Assembly: GCF_018704125.1 (NCBI RefSeq)
Contig: NZ_JAGTIS010000019.1
Coordinates: 1 to 64,000, forward strand
Source of the DNA: Metapseudomonas boanensis
GTDB lineage: Bacteria; Pseudomonadota; Gammaproteobacteria; Pseudomonadales; Pseudomonadaceae
Direction: 5' to 3'
DNA: 64,000 bases
The translations under genes were made by a program, and so were the position numbers. A model generated the notes under the pieces. It did not search any database. It had not been told where the DNA came from and worked only from the letters and a program-made list of their open reading frames with translations. The stretch's first letter is position 1. Each line of letters opens with the position of its first letter. Positions 20,635 through 28,201 of the stretch are shown here, one piece after another.

Positions 20635-21603
20635 ATGCAACCCCAGGCTTTCTACCGCGTGGTGGCGGACGATTTTACCGCAGTCGACGATATCATTCGC
20701 CGGCAACTGACCTCCCGCGTCCCCCTGGTAGAGAAAATCGGTGATTACATCGTCTCTGCCGGCGGTAAGCGCCTGCGCCCCCTGCTGGTACTGCTCAGCG
20801 GCAACGCCCTGGGTTACGGCGGCGACCAGCTGCGCCTGCTGGCCGCGACCATCGAGTTCCTGCATACCTCCACCCTGCTGCACGACGATGTGGTCGACGC
20901 CTCCGGCCTGCGCCGCGGCCGCTCGACCGCCAATGCCTTATGGGGTAACGCACCCAGCGTGCTGGTCGGCGACTTCCTCTACGCCCGCTCCTTCGAAATG
21001 ATGGTGGAGCTCGGCTCCATGCCGGTGATGCGCATCATCTCCCAGGCTACCCGCGTGATCGCCGAGGGCGAAGTGCTGCAGCTGTCGAAGATCCGCGACG
21101 CCAGCACCACCGAAGAGACCTACATGGAAGTCATCCGCGGCAAGACCGCGATGCTCTTCGAGGCCTCGACCCACAGCGCAGCCGCCCTGGCCAAGGCCCC
21201 CGAGGAGCAATCCGAGGCCCTGCGTCGTTTTGGCGACTATCTGGGCATTGCCTTCCAGTTGGTAGACGACCTGCTCGACTACCGAGGTGACGCAGCCAGC
21301 CTGGGCAAGAACGTCGGTGACGACCTGGCCGAGGGCAAGCCGACCCTGCCGCTGATCGCCGCCATGCGTGACGGCACCCCGGAGCAGGCCGCTCTGGTTC
21401 GCAAGGCCATCCAGCAAGGTGGCAGCCAGGACCTGGAAGGCATTTGTGCCGCTGTAGAAGCTGCTGGCGCCCTTGACTACACCGCTCAGCTCGCCCGCGA
21501 CTACGCCGCTCGCGCCATCGCCTGCCTGGATACCCTGCCCCGCAGCCAGTATCGCGACGCACTGGTCGAACTCAGCGAGTTCGCCGTAGCCCGTACCCAC
21601 TGA
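20635..21603 (+). CDS. ispB: Octaprenyl diphosphate synthase IspB
   Basis: IspB makes the polyprenyl side chain of ubiquinone by adding IPP units. The 322-residue trans-prenyltransferase has the two Asp-rich motifs, HDDVVDASGLRRGR (first) and QLVDDLLDYRGD (second), plus SAGGKRLRPLLVLLS. Chain length cannot be read from the sequence; solanesyl product is also possible in pseudomonads. A terminator follows. Confidence 0.95.
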   Translation: MQPQAFYRVVADDFTAVDDIIRRQLTSRVPLVEKIGDYIVSAGGKRLRPLLVLLSGNALGYGGDQLRLLAATIEFLHTSTLLHDDVVDASGLRRGRSTANALWGNAPSVLVGDFLYARSFEMMVELGSMPVMRIISQATRVIAEGEVLQLSKIRDASTTEETYMEVIRGKTAMLFEASTHSAAALAKAPEEQSEALRRFGDYLGIAFQLVDDLLDYRGDAASLGKNVGDDLAEGKPTLPLIAAMRDGTPEQAALVRKAIQQGGSQDLEGICAAVEAAGALDYTAQLARDYAARAIACLDTLPRSQYRDALVELSEFAVARTH

Positions 21604-21628
21604 CGCACCCGCAATTCACATCCTGAAG

Positions 21629-21654
21629 AGCCCGTCCATGTGACGGGCTTTTTT
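21629..21654 (+). terminator. Intrinsic terminator of ispB
   Basis: AGCCCGTC-CATGT-GACGGGCT followed by a run of Ts begins 26 bases after the ispB stop. Confidence 0.9.
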
Positions 21655-21715
21655 CAGGCTCATCGCGGAGTCTGGGGGAGATGCGAGTTGACAGCCGGAT
21701 AGCAGGCACTCTCTC

Positions 21716-21779
21716 TGTAGGAGCCAGCTTGCTGGCAAACATGTGCCATTCGCGATTCGCCAGCAAGCTGGCTCCTACA
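21716..21779. repeat. REP pair, variant core
   Basis: TGTAGGAGCCAGCTTGCTGG then C at 21716-21736 is exactly complementary to 21759-21779. The core is CCAGCTTGCTGG instead of CGAGCTTGCTCG, a second subtype of the same REP family. Confidence 0.88.
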
Positions 21780-22300
21780 AGGTTTCGCGCGCCTTCGATG
21801 TGTCACTCCGCCCGACAAGTCCGCCAAGGTGGTGTTGCAGGCTGATGCGACAGAACGATTCCCGGTTCACGGATAGTTCCCATGCAGGGTGCCTTTTGGG
21901 GTTCATCATGCTTTCCGGGGAAGGCGGGAAGCCGGCGCCAGCCAGTCGATCCGCTCAGATACGCGTCCGCAGTACAGGCAGTCGACGACGCACCGGCAGT
22001 TGCAGCAGGACGCGCTGATCCAGCGGGTTGGGTTTGGCCTACCGGCTGCAAATCGGTAAGCGCTCGCCTGGGGCTCAAGACTGATTAGCAGGGTGTCGTG
22101 AGTGGATTGGCGACAGGTGACGACCTCGTAGCCTGGCCAGAAAGCAGCAAGATCAATAGGATGCACGGCGACAGCTGGGCGTGGGGGTTGGTGTGTTTGG
22201 CGACCGCCAATCTGCCCACTTCCCTGACTGTCAACTCGCTCTGCCCCCAGATTCCGCGAAGAACCTTTTTTCATGGCTGGACAAAAGGCGTCGATTGGTT
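21780..22300. other. Intergenic stretch with no recognisable gene
   Basis: About 520 bases lie between the REP pair and the Fur-box gene. Short open frames exist on both strands (for example 21906-22274 minus and 22098-22316 plus). None has a good Shine-Dalgarno together with protein-like composition or a family I recognise. It may hold decayed coding DNA or an RNA; I see no tRNA fold. Confidence 0.5.
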
Positions 22301-22311
22301 CTTGCTATTTT

Positions 22312-22330
22312 GCTAATAAGAATTATTCTC
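22312..22330 (+). promoter_or_regulatory. Fur box
   Basis: GCTAATAAGAATTATTCTC matches the 19-bp Fur consensus GATAATGATAATCATTATC at 14 of 19 positions. It lies 28 bases before the start codon of the next gene, where Fe-Fur would block transcription. A looser TTGCTA/TAGCAA inverted repeat flanks it. Confidence 0.75.
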
Positions 22331-22357
22331 ACTAGCAATTTTCAAAGGAGATGAGCC

Positions 22358-22594
22358 ATGACCTACCTGATCGACGCCTGGCTGGATCGCCCGCACCCCT
22401 ACCTACGAATCCTGCACCGCGAGACGGGCGAAGTTTGTGCCGTATTAAAAGAGGGAGCGCTCGAAGAGCTGCGCGACCAAGGCGACCTCGACTTGGCCGA
22501 ACTGAGCTCCAGCGAACCGCTGGTACTCAAGGAACTGGTGCGAAATCTGTTCCTGTTCTGCTTTGCCCGGGCCTTGCGCCCGCCTGAGGGGTAG
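22358..22594 (+). CDS. Small conserved Pseudomonas protein behind a Fur box
   Basis: The 78-residue product (MTYLIDAWLDRPHPYLRILH start, ARALRPPEG end) has no signal peptide or membrane segment, and its middle is acidic (EEL, DLDLAEL). It resembles what I remember of P. aeruginosa PA4570, listed there among iron-responsive genes; function unknown. AAAGGAG is seven bases before the ATG. The Fur box implies expression under iron limitation. A GC-rich hairpin (22652-22673) follows. The overlapping frame from 22351 is a shadow. Confidence 0.85.
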   Translation: MTYLIDAWLDRPHPYLRILHRETGEVCAVLKEGALEELRDQGDLDLAELSSSEPLVLKELVRNLFLFCFARALRPPEG

Positions 22595-22725
22595 TTCGAT
22601 GACGCTGGGACGCGTCATCAGCAAGGCCTGCGCCCGGGCGCGAGCCTTGCAGCGAGGGCAAAGGCGCCCTCGCGGTTCCTGGGCAGGCCAGGGAAGGCCC
22701 GCCCAGCGGCCATCCGATCGACGAA

Positions 22726-23343
22726 TCAGAGGATGTCGAGCAGCTCCACGTCGAACACCAGGACGCTGTGCGGCGGGATGCTGCCGACAGCCTGGCCACC
22801 GTAGGCGAGTTCACTCGGAACATGCAGACGCCACTTGCTGCCAGTGTTCATCAGCTGCAGGGCTTCGACCCAGCCAGCGATCACGCCACCAACCGGGAAT
22901 TCGGCAGGCTGGCCACGATCGTAGGAACTGTCGAACACAGTGCCGTCGATCAGCGTGCCGTGGTAGTGGGTGCGCACCGTGTCTTCGCGGGACGGCTTGG
23001 CGCCCTCGCCTGCCACCAACACTTCGTATTGCAGGCCAGAGGCCAGCACGGTGACGCCTTCACGCTTGGCGTTTTCCACCAGGTACTCGCGACCGGCACC
23101 GGCAGCGGCTTCGGCCTTGACCTGTGCTTCGGCTTGCATACGCTCGCGGATCACCTTGAAGCTGGCGGACAGTGCAGCGCCATCAACGCGGCTTTCCTGG
23201 CCCTGGAAGGCATCGCGCAGGCCGGCGACTACGGCATCCAGGCTCACGCCCGGCGGGGGGTTGTCACGGATCTGATCGCCGAGCTGGCGGCCGATGCCAT
23301 AGCTAACGCGGGTTTCGTCGGTGGAAAGATCGAGTTCGGACAT
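22726..23343 (-). CDS. fklB: FKBP-type peptidyl-prolyl isomerase FklB (FKBP22)
   Basis: The 205-residue product has an N-terminal dimerisation domain (about 1-95; DETRVSYGIGRQLGDQI) and a C-terminal FKBP domain (about 110-205; VRTHYHGTLIDGTVFDSSYD, and IPPHSVLVFDVELLDIL at the end). No signal peptide is seen with the start at 23343 (MSELDLSTDETRV), so cytoplasmic FklB is more likely than FkpA or Mip. An ORF start at 23406 would add a non-conserved 21 residues. Confidence 0.92.
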   Translation of the reverse strand: MSELDLSTDETRVSYGIGRQLGDQIRDNPPPGVSLDAVVAGLRDAFQGQESRVDGAALSASFKVIRERMQAEAQVKAEAAAGAGREYLVENAKREGVTVLASGLQYEVLVAGEGAKPSREDTVRTHYHGTLIDGTVFDSSYDRGQPAEFPVGGVIAGWVEALQLMNTGSKWRLHVPSELAYGGQAVGSIPPHSVLVFDVELLDIL

Positions 23344-23440
23344 GGCGGGGCTCCGCTTGGAAAAAAAGGCCGGCCAGACTAGCACAGCCTCAGGCTCGCA
23401 GCGCACCCCCTCGGCCAGCTACCGGCCCCGCCGCGCCCCT

Positions 23441-23746
23441 TCAGTGCGATAGCCGAGTCGACAGGGGTACGCTCACCTGGTCCTGACCACCCGCTTCGAG
23501 CCCACACATTTCGTCGTGGACGACGTCATGGACCAGGTGAAAAGGTAGCTTCGGGAACTGATGGAGCACCTCACGGGCATGCTCGACGGAGCGCAGTTGC
23601 ACGACATGACCATGGCCATCGTCCAGCGCGTGGTTTCGCCCATCGATACGCGCCTCCAGCAAATAGATGCCGCCTTCCAGGGAGATCAGGTTGAGTTTTT
23701 CGATGTGCCCGGCCCGGGCATGGCTGGAGAGGTCTTGCAGGTTCAT
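23441..23746 (-). CDS. DUF6482 family protein
   Basis: The 101-residue product starts MNLQDLSSHARAGHIEKLNL. ISLEGGIYLLEARIDGRNHALDD and LRSVEHAREVLHQFP follow the pattern of a small pseudomonad family (DUF6482, assigned from memory) of unknown function. It has no membrane segment. GAGGTGG precedes the ATG. The His-rich middle is notable but not a recognisable metal site. Confidence 0.75.
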   Translation of the reverse strand: MNLQDLSSHARAGHIEKLNLISLEGGIYLLEARIDGRNHALDDGHGHVVQLRSVEHAREVLHQFPKLPFHLVHDVVHDEMCGLEAGGQDQVSVPLSTRLSH

Positions 23747-23827
23747 GGCACCACCTCACGCATGGGTTCACCCCAGAATCTAACGGGTGTTTGCCAGCAT
23801 GGCCAAGAATCGGCAGATTGAAATGCA

Positions 23828-23858
23828 ACCGCCCGTCTGCTTTTGACAGACGGGCGGT
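23828..23858 (-). terminator. Terminator of the UPF0114 gene
   Basis: ACCGCCCGTCTG-CTTTTGA-CAGACGGGCGGT is a perfect 12-bp stem starting 25 bases after the stop of the leftward gene. The downstream minus-strand bases are TTGCATTTC, so the T-tract is weak but the stem strong. Confidence 0.65.
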
Positions 23859-23882
23859 CGGGCTGACGCTGACAGCAGGCGA

Positions 23883-24377
23883 TCAGTGGTCGTGCTTGGT
23901 CATCTTGTCCAGGTAGCCCATGGCAAAGGCTGAGATGACGAAGGTCATATGCAGGACGACGTACCACATGATCTTGGTGTTCTCGATGTTCTGGGCATCC
24001 ATGAAAATGCGCAGCAGATGGATCGAGGAAATCGCGACGATGGACGCGGCCACTTTCATCTTCAGCGAACCGGAGTCCATCTTGCCTAGCCAGCTGAGCT
24101 TCTCCTTGCCGTCATCGATGTCCAGCTGGGAGACGAAGTTTTCGTAACCCGAGATCATCACCATGACAAGCAATCCACCGACCAGCGACATGTCGATCAG
24201 CGACAGCAGAACCAGGATCAGGTCAGCCTCGGTCTTCTCGAAGACGTGGGGCAGGATGTGGAAGATCTCCTGGAAGAACTTAAGGCTCAACGCCAGCAAT
24301 GCGAGCGACAGGCCAAGGTAGATGGGAGCCAGCAGCCAACGGGCGGCATACATCGAATTTTCTAGAAGGCGTTCCAT
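23883..24377 (-). CDS. UPF0114 (YqhA-like) inner-membrane protein
   Basis: The 164-residue product starts [20 protein letters not shown] and has about four hydrophobic segments. [26 protein letters not shown] and HLLRIFMDA are signatures of the UPF0114/TIGR00645 family. Function is unknown; it is often annotated as YqhA. The ATG at 24377 with GCGAGG upstream is preferred over one 31 codons earlier that would read through non-conserved sequence. Confidence 0.9.
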   Translation of the reverse strand: MERLLENSMYAARWLLAPIYLGLSLALLALSLKFFQEIFHILPHVFEKTEADLILVLLSLIDMSLVGGLLVMVMISGYENFVSQLDIDDGKEKLSWLGKMDSGSLKMKVAASIVAISSIHLLRIFMDAQNIENTKIMWYVVLHMTFVISAFAMGYLDKMTKHDH

Positions 24378-24472
24378 GGAACCTCGCTGCAAGGGAAAAA
24401 ACGGCGGCGAGTATACCGAGGCGGCACTTTCAGAAAAATATCGGGGACCCTCCCAGACATATCCCCACACAC

Positions 24473-24481
24473 TGTGGATAA
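24473..24481 (-). promoter_or_regulatory. DnaA box (perfect TTATCCACA on the minus strand)
   Basis: TGTGGATAA is the reverse complement of the consensus DnaA box. It is part of CTGTGGATAAGTCTGTG, which recurs with one change near 25000 on the far side of the next gene. Binding is not shown; the motif also occurs by chance. Confidence 0.4.
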
Positions 24482-24568
24482 GTCTGTGAATGAGCCTTGG
24501 AATGTCGAGCGTACCCCTGACTACCCGCAGCTCTCATGCGTCCGCTCAAATGTTGCTCAACCTTCCGG

Positions 24569-24910
24569 TCAGGTATCTGGACGGAACTGGTAATCACCCA
24601 GGTTCCGGCAACGCTCACCATTGAGACGTCGCAGCTCCCCCTGAAGGTGTATGCGCCAGATGGGCGGATCGTCCGCCTCCTTGTAGCCTTGTTCGGCCAG
24701 GCAATCGGCGATTGCACTGAGCACCGATTCAGCTACCAGAGGCCCATGGAATGGGCCCTGCGCCTTGATCGCCGAGGGCTGCTCCCCAGACATGCCCGCC
24801 GCACAGAGCAGCGTCCAGAGTCCTTTTTCTCCCGCCAGCGGGCGAATGACGCATTCGATCCGGGTGACCAATCCCAAGCATTGGCGGGTAAGGCAGAGGT
24901 TGCGCGGCAT
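24569..24910 (-). CDS. Conserved hypothetical Pseudomonas protein
   Basis: The 113-residue product starts MPRNLCLTRQCLGLVTRIEC. It resembles what I recall of PA4575 in P. aeruginosa, of unknown function. There is no signal peptide or membrane helix, and several Cys and Arg are scattered through it. GAGGAAA lies eight bases before the ATG at 24910, which decides the start over 24937. It is isolated, with DnaA-box-like repeats in the gaps on both sides. Confidence 0.75.
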   Translation of the reverse strand: MPRNLCLTRQCLGLVTRIECVIRPLAGEKGLWTLLCAAGMSGEQPSAIKAQGPFHGPLVAESVLSAIADCLAEQGYKEADDPPIWRIHLQGELRRLNGERCRNLGDYQFRPDT

Positions 24911-24976
24911 AGCGGCTTTCCTCGCAAGGGCCTGCAATTGAGCCTACACCCGGTTTGCCATATCGGAAAGGGAGCG

Positions 24977-25003
24977 GCTTATCCACGAAACCTGTGGATA
25001 AGC
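24977..25003. repeat. Inverted repeat made of two DnaA-box-like sequences
   Basis: GCTTATCCAC-GAAACCT-GTGGATAAGC is a perfect 10-bp inverted repeat. The right arm with its preceding T is a perfect DnaA box (TGTGGATAA on plus); the left arm is one base off (TTATCCACG). It is followed by CTGTG, as at the copy near 24473. Confidence 0.55.
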
Positions 25004-25123
25004 CTGTGCACAGCAAGAGGGAAAAGTGCACATCGAGCATGCCGACCAAGGGATGGCCGGCACTGTTCAGTGACTGACCAGCCGCACTAGAAACACGCCA
25101 GGGCAGCTGGTCGCATCACGGAC

Positions 25124-27622
25124 TCAGGCGGGGTCCTGGGTCTTGTCAGCCACGGGCTTCCTGGCCGGAGCCTTGCGCACCGGCTTGGCCGGGGCGGCGG
25201 CCTTGGCGGCAACCTCGGCAACTTCAGGCGTCGAAGCAGGCTTTTCCTCTTCGTCCATTCCCATTTCGGCAATTTCACGTAGCCGCGCCACCACTCGGGC
25301 GTTGACGCTACCCTCCGGGAACTGCCCCTTTTCATCCGGCACACCAGCCGGCTCGCCGACCAGCAGACCGAGCGCTTCATCGGCCTGACGCACGGCATAG
25401 ACATGGAACAGGCCATTGCGTACGGCTTGTAGAACGCGCTCGTCGAGCATCAACGTCGCCACGTTGGCCTGGGGAATGATGACACCCTGCTCCCCGGTCA
25501 AGCCGCGCGCCTCGCAAAGGCGGAAGAAGCCTTCGATCTTCTCGTTGACCCCGCCCACCGCCTGCACCTCACCGAACTGATTGATCGAGCCAGTGATGGC
25601 GAAACACTGCTTGAGGGGCGTGCGCGAAAGCGCCGAGATCAGAGTACAGGCCTCGCCCAGGGATGCGCTGTCGCCATCCACATAACCGTAGGATTGCTCC
25701 AGAGCGATACTCGCGGAAATCTCCAGTGGGAACTCCTGAGCATAGCGGCTGCCAAGGTAGCCGGTGAGGATCATCACGCCCTTGGAGTGGATCGGCTGGC
25801 CGAGGTTGACCTCACGCTCGATATCGACGATCCCGGAGCTGCCTGGGTAGACGGTGGCGGAAATGCGCGCCGGTACACCAAAGGCCGAGTCGCCGACTTC
25901 CAGCACGGTGAGACCGTTGCACTTGCCGACAGCCGCGCCTGCGGTGTCGATCAGGATGATGCCGGCCAGCATGTCGTCGAGGATTCGTGCCGAGACACGT
26001 CCGGTGCGGGTGGCCTTGGCCTTGAGGGCACGCTCGATATGCCCTGCATCAGTCACCGCGTCACCGGCGAGATGGCGGATGAAATCCGCCTCGCTGACCA
26101 ACTGGAACAGGTCGCCGATACGCGCTGACAAGCGCCCCTGGTGTTCGGCCAGACGCGCGCTGTAAGTCGCCAGGCGAGCTACGGCCTCTGCCGTCAGGGG
26201 CGCCATGCCCTCTTCGGAGGTACGCGTTTTCAACAGCTGGGCGAACTGCTCGAGGCTGTCTTCGGACAGGGTGATTTCCTCGTCGAAATCCACCAGCACC
26301 CGGAACATCTCCTGGAAGTCCGGATCCAGGTCCTGAAGCGTGTAGTAGAGCTGGCGCGAGCCGATGATCACCACCTTGACCTGGAGCGGAATCACCTGCG
26401 GCGTCAGGGAAACGGTGGCCAGGCGCCCCAGCTCGGCCAGAGGAGACTCCATCTTCAGCTGGCGGGAATGCAGGGCGCGCTTCAGCGCATCCCAGACGAA
26501 CGGCTCGCCGAGCAGCTTCTCCGCTTCGAGGACCAGGAAACCGCCATTGGCACGGTGCAGCGCTCCGGGGCGTAGCTGCCGATAGCTGGTGTACAGCGCG
26601 CCCTGGTCGGTGCCGTATTCGATACGGCCGAACAGGTTGTCGTAGGTCGGGTGGGACTCGAATACCACCGGCGCGCCACCGCTGGAGTGGTGACCCACTA
26701 CCAGGCTGGGGCAGTACTGCTCTTCCAGCATCTCGCGGCGCTGGCCATCCGGCTTGTCGTCCAGCAACTGGTCGACCACGGTTTTCAGCAGGTTGATCTG
26801 CATGGCCTGGAGATAGGCCACCACCCCGGCGTTCTCCGCGTATTTCTCGGAAAGCGGCGCCAGCAGCGGCTGCAGGGCCTGGGTGATGGTCTCCTCGTTC
26901 AGTTGGCGCAGCTGGTTGCTGGTCTCGCGCTTCCATTGCGGCAAGCTGGAAAGCTCCTCATTGAGGCGCTCCTCCAGGGCGGCGATGTCATCGTGGAAGC
27001 GCTCGCGCTCGGATTCCGGCAACTGCGAGAAGTCCGCCTCGTCCAGCGCCTTGCCATCCTTCATCGGGGTGAAGGCGATATTGGCGCTATCGCGGTACAG
27101 GGCCACGTCTTTCTCCAGCGCAAGCCGCTCGATCACGTCGAGGGCGCGGTCATAGCGCTGGTTGAAGATGCGATCGATGGCGCTCTTCTTCTGTTGATAA
27201 GTCGGGGTTTCGAAGACCGCCGGGAAGGTCGACAGCAGGTTATCGACCAGATGACTGATGTCGCAGATGAAGGCGTTTGCCTCACCGGCAGGCAACTGGA
27301 TCGCGCGCGGCTCCCGCGGCTCCTCGAAATTGTTGACGTAAACCCAGTCAGCGGGGGTTCCGAGGCGCTTGCCCTCTGCCTTGAGGTAGCGCTGTACATA
27401 GGAAAACCGCCCGGTACCCGGCTCGCCCATCACATAAACGTTGTAGCCCGGCCGTGGCATCGCCACGCCGAACTGCAGGGCTTCTACCGCGCGCTCCTGG
27501 CCGAGCACGCCACGGAAAGGCTCCAGGTCTTCGGTGGACTTGAAACAGAACTGCTCGGGTTGGAAGGGACGGGTCAGCGCATCGGGCGCCAGTCGCAGAC
27601 TGGCAGCGAAGGAATTCAGCAT
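25124..27622 (-). CDS. Lon-like ATP-dependent protease (LonB/YcbZ type)
   Basis: The 832-residue product has an AAA-like N-terminal half (about 30-500) and a Lon S16 protease domain (about 560-770). The Ser-Lys dyad is visible: VDGDSASLGEACTLISALS holds the catalytic Ser and GGVNEKIEGFF the Lys. The P-loop reads GEPGTGRFS, with Arg where Walker A has Lys, and the Walker B-like segment is GGFLVLEAEKLL, so ATP handling may be altered. The tail is Ala/Pro/Lys-rich. I start at 27622 (MLNSFAASLRLAPDAL, AAGGATT upstream), dropping 36 unsupported residues. In PAO1 (from memory) this is PA4576. Confidence 0.88.
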   Translation of the reverse strand: MLNSFAASLRLAPDALTRPFQPEQFCFKSTEDLEPFRGVLGQERAVEALQFGVAMPRPGYNVYVMGEPGTGRFSYVQRYLKAEGKRLGTPADWVYVNNFEEPREPRAIQLPAGEANAFICDISHLVDNLLSTFPAVFETPTYQQKKSAIDRIFNQRYDRALDVIERLALEKDVALYRDSANIAFTPMKDGKALDEADFSQLPESERERFHDDIAALEERLNEELSSLPQWKRETSNQLRQLNEETITQALQPLLAPLSEKYAENAGVVAYLQAMQINLLKTVVDQLLDDKPDGQRREMLEEQYCPSLVVGHHSSGGAPVVFESHPTYDNLFGRIEYGTDQGALYTSYRQLRPGALHRANGGFLVLEAEKLLGEPFVWDALKRALHSRQLKMESPLAELGRLATVSLTPQVIPLQVKVVIIGSRQLYYTLQDLDPDFQEMFRVLVDFDEEITLSEDSLEQFAQLLKTRTSEEGMAPLTAEAVARLATYSARLAEHQGRLSARIGDLFQLVSEADFIRHLAGDAVTDAGHIERALKAKATRTGRVSARILDDMLAGIILIDTAGAAVGKCNGLTVLEVGDSAFGVPARISATVYPGSSGIVDIEREVNLGQPIHSKGVMILTGYLGSRYAQEFPLEISASIALEQSYGYVDGDSASLGEACTLISALSRTPLKQCFAITGSINQFGEVQAVGGVNEKIEGFFRLCEARGLTGEQGVIIPQANVATLMLDERVLQAVRNGLFHVYAVRQADEALGLLVGEPAGVPDEKGQFPEGSVNARVVARLREIAEMGMDEEEKPASTPEVAEVAAKAAAPAKPVRKAPARKPVADKTQDPA

Positions 27623-27710
27623 CGAGAATCCTTGAAGGACGGTGAAGAAGCATTGGCCGCATTCTGGCGCTGCCTGAACATCACTGGCAAGGCATTGCGC
27701 CATGCCGTTT

Positions 27711-28034
27711 TCAGCCGGACATATCCGCACACCCCAGACAGAACTCCGCAGCAGGCAGAACCGCCAGGCGCGCCGGCTCTATGGGCTCACCGCAACGCTG
27801 GCAATAACCGTAGCTCCCATCGACCAACCGCAGCTTGGCCATGCCGACACGGCGCAGCGCCGCCTCGGTTTCCGCCAGGATAGCCTCGAGCACCTCGTCG
27901 TTTTCCCGCTGTAACGCCTGCTCGGCGAAGTCCGGCGAGTGACTTCGGGCCAGATCCTCGCGGATGGCATTGGCACGAGCGGTGTACTCCGCGATCAGGG
28001 CATCGAGAACGGTGCGGGGATCGGTGGCAGTCAT
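27711..28034 (-). CDS. TraR/DksA-type zinc finger protein
   Basis: The 107-residue product has an N-terminal coiled-coil region (ALQRENDEVLEAILAETEAALRR) and a C4 zinc finger (YCQRCGEPIEPARLAVLPAA, then EFCLGC). Such proteins bind in the RNA polymerase secondary channel like DksA. It is shorter than DksA and nearer to accessory DksA-like proteins; the DxxDA tip typical of DksA is not obvious. GGGAGTAG precedes the ATG. It lies upstream of the Lon-like gene in the same direction, 88 bases away. Confidence 0.88.
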   Translation of the reverse strand: MTATDPRTVLDALIAEYTARANAIREDLARSHSPDFAEQALQRENDEVLEAILAETEAALRRVGMAKLRLVDGSYGYCQRCGEPIEPARLAVLPAAEFCLGCADMSG

Positions 28035-28201
28035 ATCGTCTACTCCCAGGGTCGTTCATTAAGTGTGGACGCTTTGGCAAAGGCTGCATGCCGCTGTACC
28101 AAACTTGCAAATATGGAAGCTCTGGCCTTGCTTGACACCCGCACCGGCCATCCCCAAAGCTCTGACCGCCGACGAACCTCTCGCGAAGAAGAGTTGCGCC
28201 C

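Noticed and set aside
22020-22075. Possible tRNA-like sequence (TGCAAATCGGTAAG)
   Set aside because: No cloverleaf could be drawn: acceptor and T arms do not pair and no CCA end follows.
21906-22274. 122-codon Cys-rich ORF on the minus strand
   Set aside because: No Shine-Dalgarno, no recognisable family, composition as expected by chance; kept only as a comment on an unexplained region.
26651-27883. 410-codon frame antisense to the Lon-like gene
   Set aside because: Shadow frame crossing the start of the Lon-like gene into the next gene; no family signature.
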